The notes below the pieces were generated by a model that saw only the letters and a program-made list of their open reading frames with translations, was not told the origin of the DNA and did no database searches. From contig NZ_CP077085.1 in the NCBI RefSeq assembly GCF_014268455.2, positions 1,364,001 through 1,428,000 on the forward strand: 64,000 nt of DNA, in the 5' to 3' direction. Numbering within the stretch: the stretch's first letter is position 1; each line of letters opens with the position of its first letter. This stretch comes from Pseudomonas shahriarae. Lineage in GTDB: Bacteria; Pseudomonadota; Gammaproteobacteria; Pseudomonadales; Pseudomonadaceae. The position numbers were made by a program, and so were the translations under genes. This document shows positions 61,786 to 64,000 of the stretch, in pieces.

Positions 61786-63096
61786 TCAGGCGACCTTGTT
61801 CAAATCGTTATCCCGCGTCTCTTTCAGGCACAGCACCGCAATCAAACTGAGCAACGCTGCCGCCGACACATACCCGCCGACATAACTCAGCCCACCCATC
61901 GCCACCAGTTTGGTCGCGAAAAACGGTGCGGCCGAAGCCCCGACAATCCCGCCCAGGTTATACGCCGCCGACGCCCCGGTATAACGCACGCGTGTCGGAA
62001 ACAGTTCCGGTAACAAAGCCCCCATCGGCGCAAAGGTCACGCCCATCAGGAACAGTTCCAGGCACAGGAACAGCGCCACGGCCCAGGTCGAGCCGTGGGT
62101 CAGCAATGGTTCCATGGTGAAACCCGACAGAATCGCCAGCACCGCACCGACGATCAACACCGGCTTGCGCCCATAGCGGTCACTGGCCAGGGCTGCCAGC
62201 GGTGTGGCCGCGCCCATGAACAACACGGCAAAGCACAGCAGGGCGAGGAAGGTTTCGCGGCTGTAGCCCAGGGTGCTCACGCCATAGCTCAGGGAAAACG
62301 CCGTAGTGATATAGAACAGCGCATAGCACACCACCATCGCGGCCGCGCCCAGCAGCACCTGCAACCAATGCTGGCTGAACAGCTCCACCAGCGGCACTTT
62401 TACTGGTTTTTCCTTGGCCACGGCGTTGGCGAACACCGGGGTTTCATGCAGTTTGAGGCGCGCATACAGGCCCACCATCACCAGCGCGGCGCTGAGCAGG
62501 AACGGAATGCGCCAGCCCCAGCTACGGAATTGTTCATCGTCCAGGTTCATCGCCAGGATCAGGAACAGCCCATTGGCCGCCAAAAAGCCAATGGAAGGCC
62601 CCAACTGCGGGAACATGCCGAACCAGGCACGCTTGCCCTTGGGCGCGTTTTCGGTGGCCAGCAGCGCGGCGCCGCCCCATTCCCCGCCCAGCCCCAGGCC
62701 CTGGCCGAAACGCAGCACGCACAGCAGGATCGGGGCCCAGGCACCAATGGTGTCGTAACCCGGCAACAGGCCGATCAGGGTGGTGCACACGCCCATCAGC
62801 AGCAAGGAGGCCACCAGCGTCGACTTGCGCCCGATGCGGTCACCGAAGTGGCCGAACAGCGCCGAACCCAGTGGCCGCGCGATAAAGGCGATACCGAAGG
62901 TCAGGAACGCCGCCAGCATCTGCGCGGTGCCGGAATTCTGCGGGAAGAACACCGGGCCGATCACCAGCGCGGCGGCCGTGGCGTAGATATAGAAGTCGTA
63001 GAACTCGATGGCGGTGCCGATGATGCTCGCGGTGGCGACCCGGCTGGTCGAGTTGGTCGGGGCGGCGGGAGCGGCCTCGTTATAGGTGGTGCTCAT
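61786..63096 (-). CDS. MFS transporter, metabolite:H+ symporter (MHS) type
   Basis: Membrane protein of 436 residues with 12 predicted helices. The MHS loop 2-3 motif is RPLGSALFGHFGDRIGRKST, and the loop with GLGLGGEWGGAALLATENAP is typical of ShiA/ProP-like symporters of carboxylates or osmolytes. The substrate cannot be told from the sequence. ATG 63096 is chosen because the first helix begins soon after. Single gene, convergent with purT. Confidence 0.9.
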   Translation of the reverse strand: MSTTYNEAAPAAPTNSTSRVATASIIGTAIEFYDFYIYATAAALVIGPVFFPQNSGTAQMLAAFLTFGIAFIARPLGSALFGHFGDRIGRKSTLVASLLLMGVCTTLIGLLPGYDTIGAWAPILLCVLRFGQGLGLGGEWGGAALLATENAPKGKRAWFGMFPQLGPSIGFLAANGLFLILAMNLDDEQFRSWGWRIPFLLSAALVMVGLYARLKLHETPVFANAVAKEKPVKVPLVELFSQHWLQVLLGAAAMVVCYALFYITTAFSLSYGVSTLGYSRETFLALLCFAVLFMGAATPLAALASDRYGRKPVLIVGAVLAILSGFTMEPLLTHGSTWAVALFLCLELFLMGVTFAPMGALLPELFPTRVRYTGASAAYNLGGIVGASAAPFFATKLVAMGGLSYVGGYVSAAALLSLIAVLCLKETRDNDLNKVA

Positions 63097-63442
63097 TGAG
63101 GTATCCCTGATGGTCATTGCGCGCTTGGCGCGGATTATTATTGGTCTTGCACCCATGGATCAGGGCAGTGCGCGGCGTTGGCTCGGGATGGGAGCGGGTA
63201 CCGGTCAGACACGGGGTTGCGGTGCCTGGACACGCTCAGTGCGGATAGCACGCGGTCGGGCGGGGCTTGGGTAAGCGCGATTGATTATAGGAAGGGGGTT
63301 GCGCTGCAAACAAGGGCTGGAGCGCGGTCTTAGGGGCTGAAAAGATCAAATGTGGGAGAAGCGGGCGCCTCGGTGTATCAGTGACACTGAGGTGAGGCTA
63401 TCGCGGGCAAGCCCGCTTCCACACGGGCTTGTCCACCGTGAG
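63097..63442. other. Intergenic region with a degenerate REPIN
   Basis: 346 bp without a supported gene. It contains the degenerate REPIN at 63351-63425. The region 63110-63340 should hold the minus-strand promoter of the MFS gene; I did not find a clear -35/-10 pair. Confidence 0.5.
63351..63425. repeat. Degenerate REPIN
   Basis: The right arm TATCGCGGGCAAGCCCGCTT is intact; the left arm TGTGGGAGAAGCGGGCGCCT has decayed. Confidence 0.65.
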
Positions 63443-64000
63443 TCAGGTGGCAATCGGCGCTGAGCCGATATGCCAGATCAGCACCTTGCTCACCCGATTG
63501 TCTTCAGTTTCGAGGATTTCCAGGCGATAACGGCCGATCTTCACGCACACCGAGCAATCGGGAATGGTCTCCAGTGCTTCGGTCACCAGGCCGTTGAGGG
63601 TCTTGGGGCCGTCGCTGGGCAGGTGCCAGCCCAGGCACTTGTTCAGCTCGCGGATCGATACGGCACCGTCGATCACATAGCGGCCGTCAGGCTGGGGCTG
63701 GATCAGCGGGTTATCCAGGCTCTGCTCGCTTTCGAATTCGCCGACGATCTCTTCCAGAATGTCTTCCAGGGTGACGATGCCCAGCACTTCGCCGTATTCG
63801 TCCACCACCATGCCCAGGCGGCGTTGCTGCTTGTGGAAGTTGAGCAATTGCAGCTGCAGCGGCGTGCTTTCCGGGACGAAGTACGGCTCGTGGCAGGCTG
63901 CGAGCAGGGCTTCCTTGGTCAGGCTGGCATCGGGCAGCAGGTGCTGGATCTGCCGGGTGTTGAGCACCGCCTCGACCTGGTTGATATCGCTGTGGAACAC
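63443..64000 (-). CDS. CorC/HlyC-type membrane protein, partial (C-terminal part)
   Basis: The visible 185 residues run off the window end, so the gene is longer and its start is not present. They contain the second part of a CBS pair (LGMVVDEYGEVLGIVTLEDI, then LEEIVGEFE) and a complete CorC_HlyC C-terminal domain (YVIDGAVSIRELNKCLGW, LNGLVTEALETIP). In the full-length DUF21-CBS-CorC proteins, such as YfjD and MpfA, an N-terminal membrane domain precedes these; they are linked to Mg2+ or cation efflux. Confidence 0.88.
   Translation of the reverse strand: MFHSDINQVEAVLNTRQIQHLLPDASLTKEALLAACHEPYFVPESTPLQLQLLNFHKQQRRLGMVVDEYGEVLGIVTLEDILEEIVGEFESEQSLDNPLIQPQPDGRYVIDGAVSIRELNKCLGWHLPSDGPKTLNGLVTEALETIPDCSVCVKIGRYRLEILETEDNRVSKVLIWHIGSAPIAT

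Overview
The window is high-GC chromosomal DNA of a fluorescent Pseudomonas, most likely of the P. fluorescens group. This rests on gene order (isc operon, ndk, rlmN, pilF, rodZ, ispG, hisS, yfgM, bamB, der; then leuA, xseA, guaBA; then mltF and purL), on protein lengths typical of the genus, and on many REP/REPIN repeats of the kinds 'TGGGAGCGGGCTTGCCCGCG' and 'TGGGAGCTGGCTTGCCTGCG'. No sequence search was possible; all names come from motifs, lengths and context.

Layout. 1-5.8 kb: iron-sulfur cluster operon iscR-iscS-iscU-iscA-hscB-hscA-fdx-iscX, with two IscR-type boxes before iscR. 5.9-15.1 kb: ndk, then a co-directional housekeeping run (rlmN, pilF, rodZ, ispG, hisS, yfgM, bamB, der). 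15.3-17.3 kb: methionine-type aminotransferase plus omega-amidase. 17.3-18.1 kb: a gene-free, nested inverted-repeat element that encloses a REPIN. 18.1-24.9 kb: leuA with a putative 25-codon leader peptide, an M23 endopeptidase, xseA, a LysR/TauE divergent pair and a small zinc-ribbon-like protein. 25.0-28.2 kb: guaB-guaA. 28.2-29.4 kb: a small lipoprotein and an APH(3')-like kinase. 29.4-37.8 kb: trehalose locus (treR / treB-treC-porin-EIIA/HPr/EI fusion-degenerate EIIB). 38.0-43.9 kb: mltF, purL and a YqfO-like protein. 44.0-57.2 kb: GlcNAc locus on the minus strand (nagR-nagA-nagB-II-EIIA/HPr/EI fusion-nagE), ending in a gene for a very large toxin-like protein. 57.2-64 kb: L,D-transpeptidase, two Nudix hydrolases, gamma-carbonic anhydrase, a small membrane transporter, purT, an MFS symporter and a truncated CorC-like gene.

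How the parts work together. The two sugar loci are parallel and self-contained. Each has a GntR/HutC regulator, a membrane EIIBC permease without its own EIIA, a soluble EIIA-HPr-EI fusion that can carry phosphate from PEP to the permease, and sugar-phosphate catabolic enzymes. Each also carries an EIIB-like module in which the phospho-cysteine is replaced by alanine (a stand-alone protein at 37546-37830 and the C-terminal domain of NagE). Palindromic or repeated operator candidates lie in front of both: two 16-bp palindromes before treB, and two TGGTAT repeats before nagR, one of them exactly filling a 17-bp promoter spacer.

The most unusual item is the 1,903-residue protein at 44022-49733. 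It has a long N-terminal region resembling DUF6543/dermonecrotic-toxin-like proteins, a hydrophobic central segment, and two tandem C-terminal domains that look like the TIKI/EreA/PMT-C2-type fold. The first copy has lost the GE-x-x-H-type motif and the second keeps it. The gene starts about 80 bp after nagE on the same strand, so a toxin may be co-expressed with use of GlcNAc, the chitin monomer.
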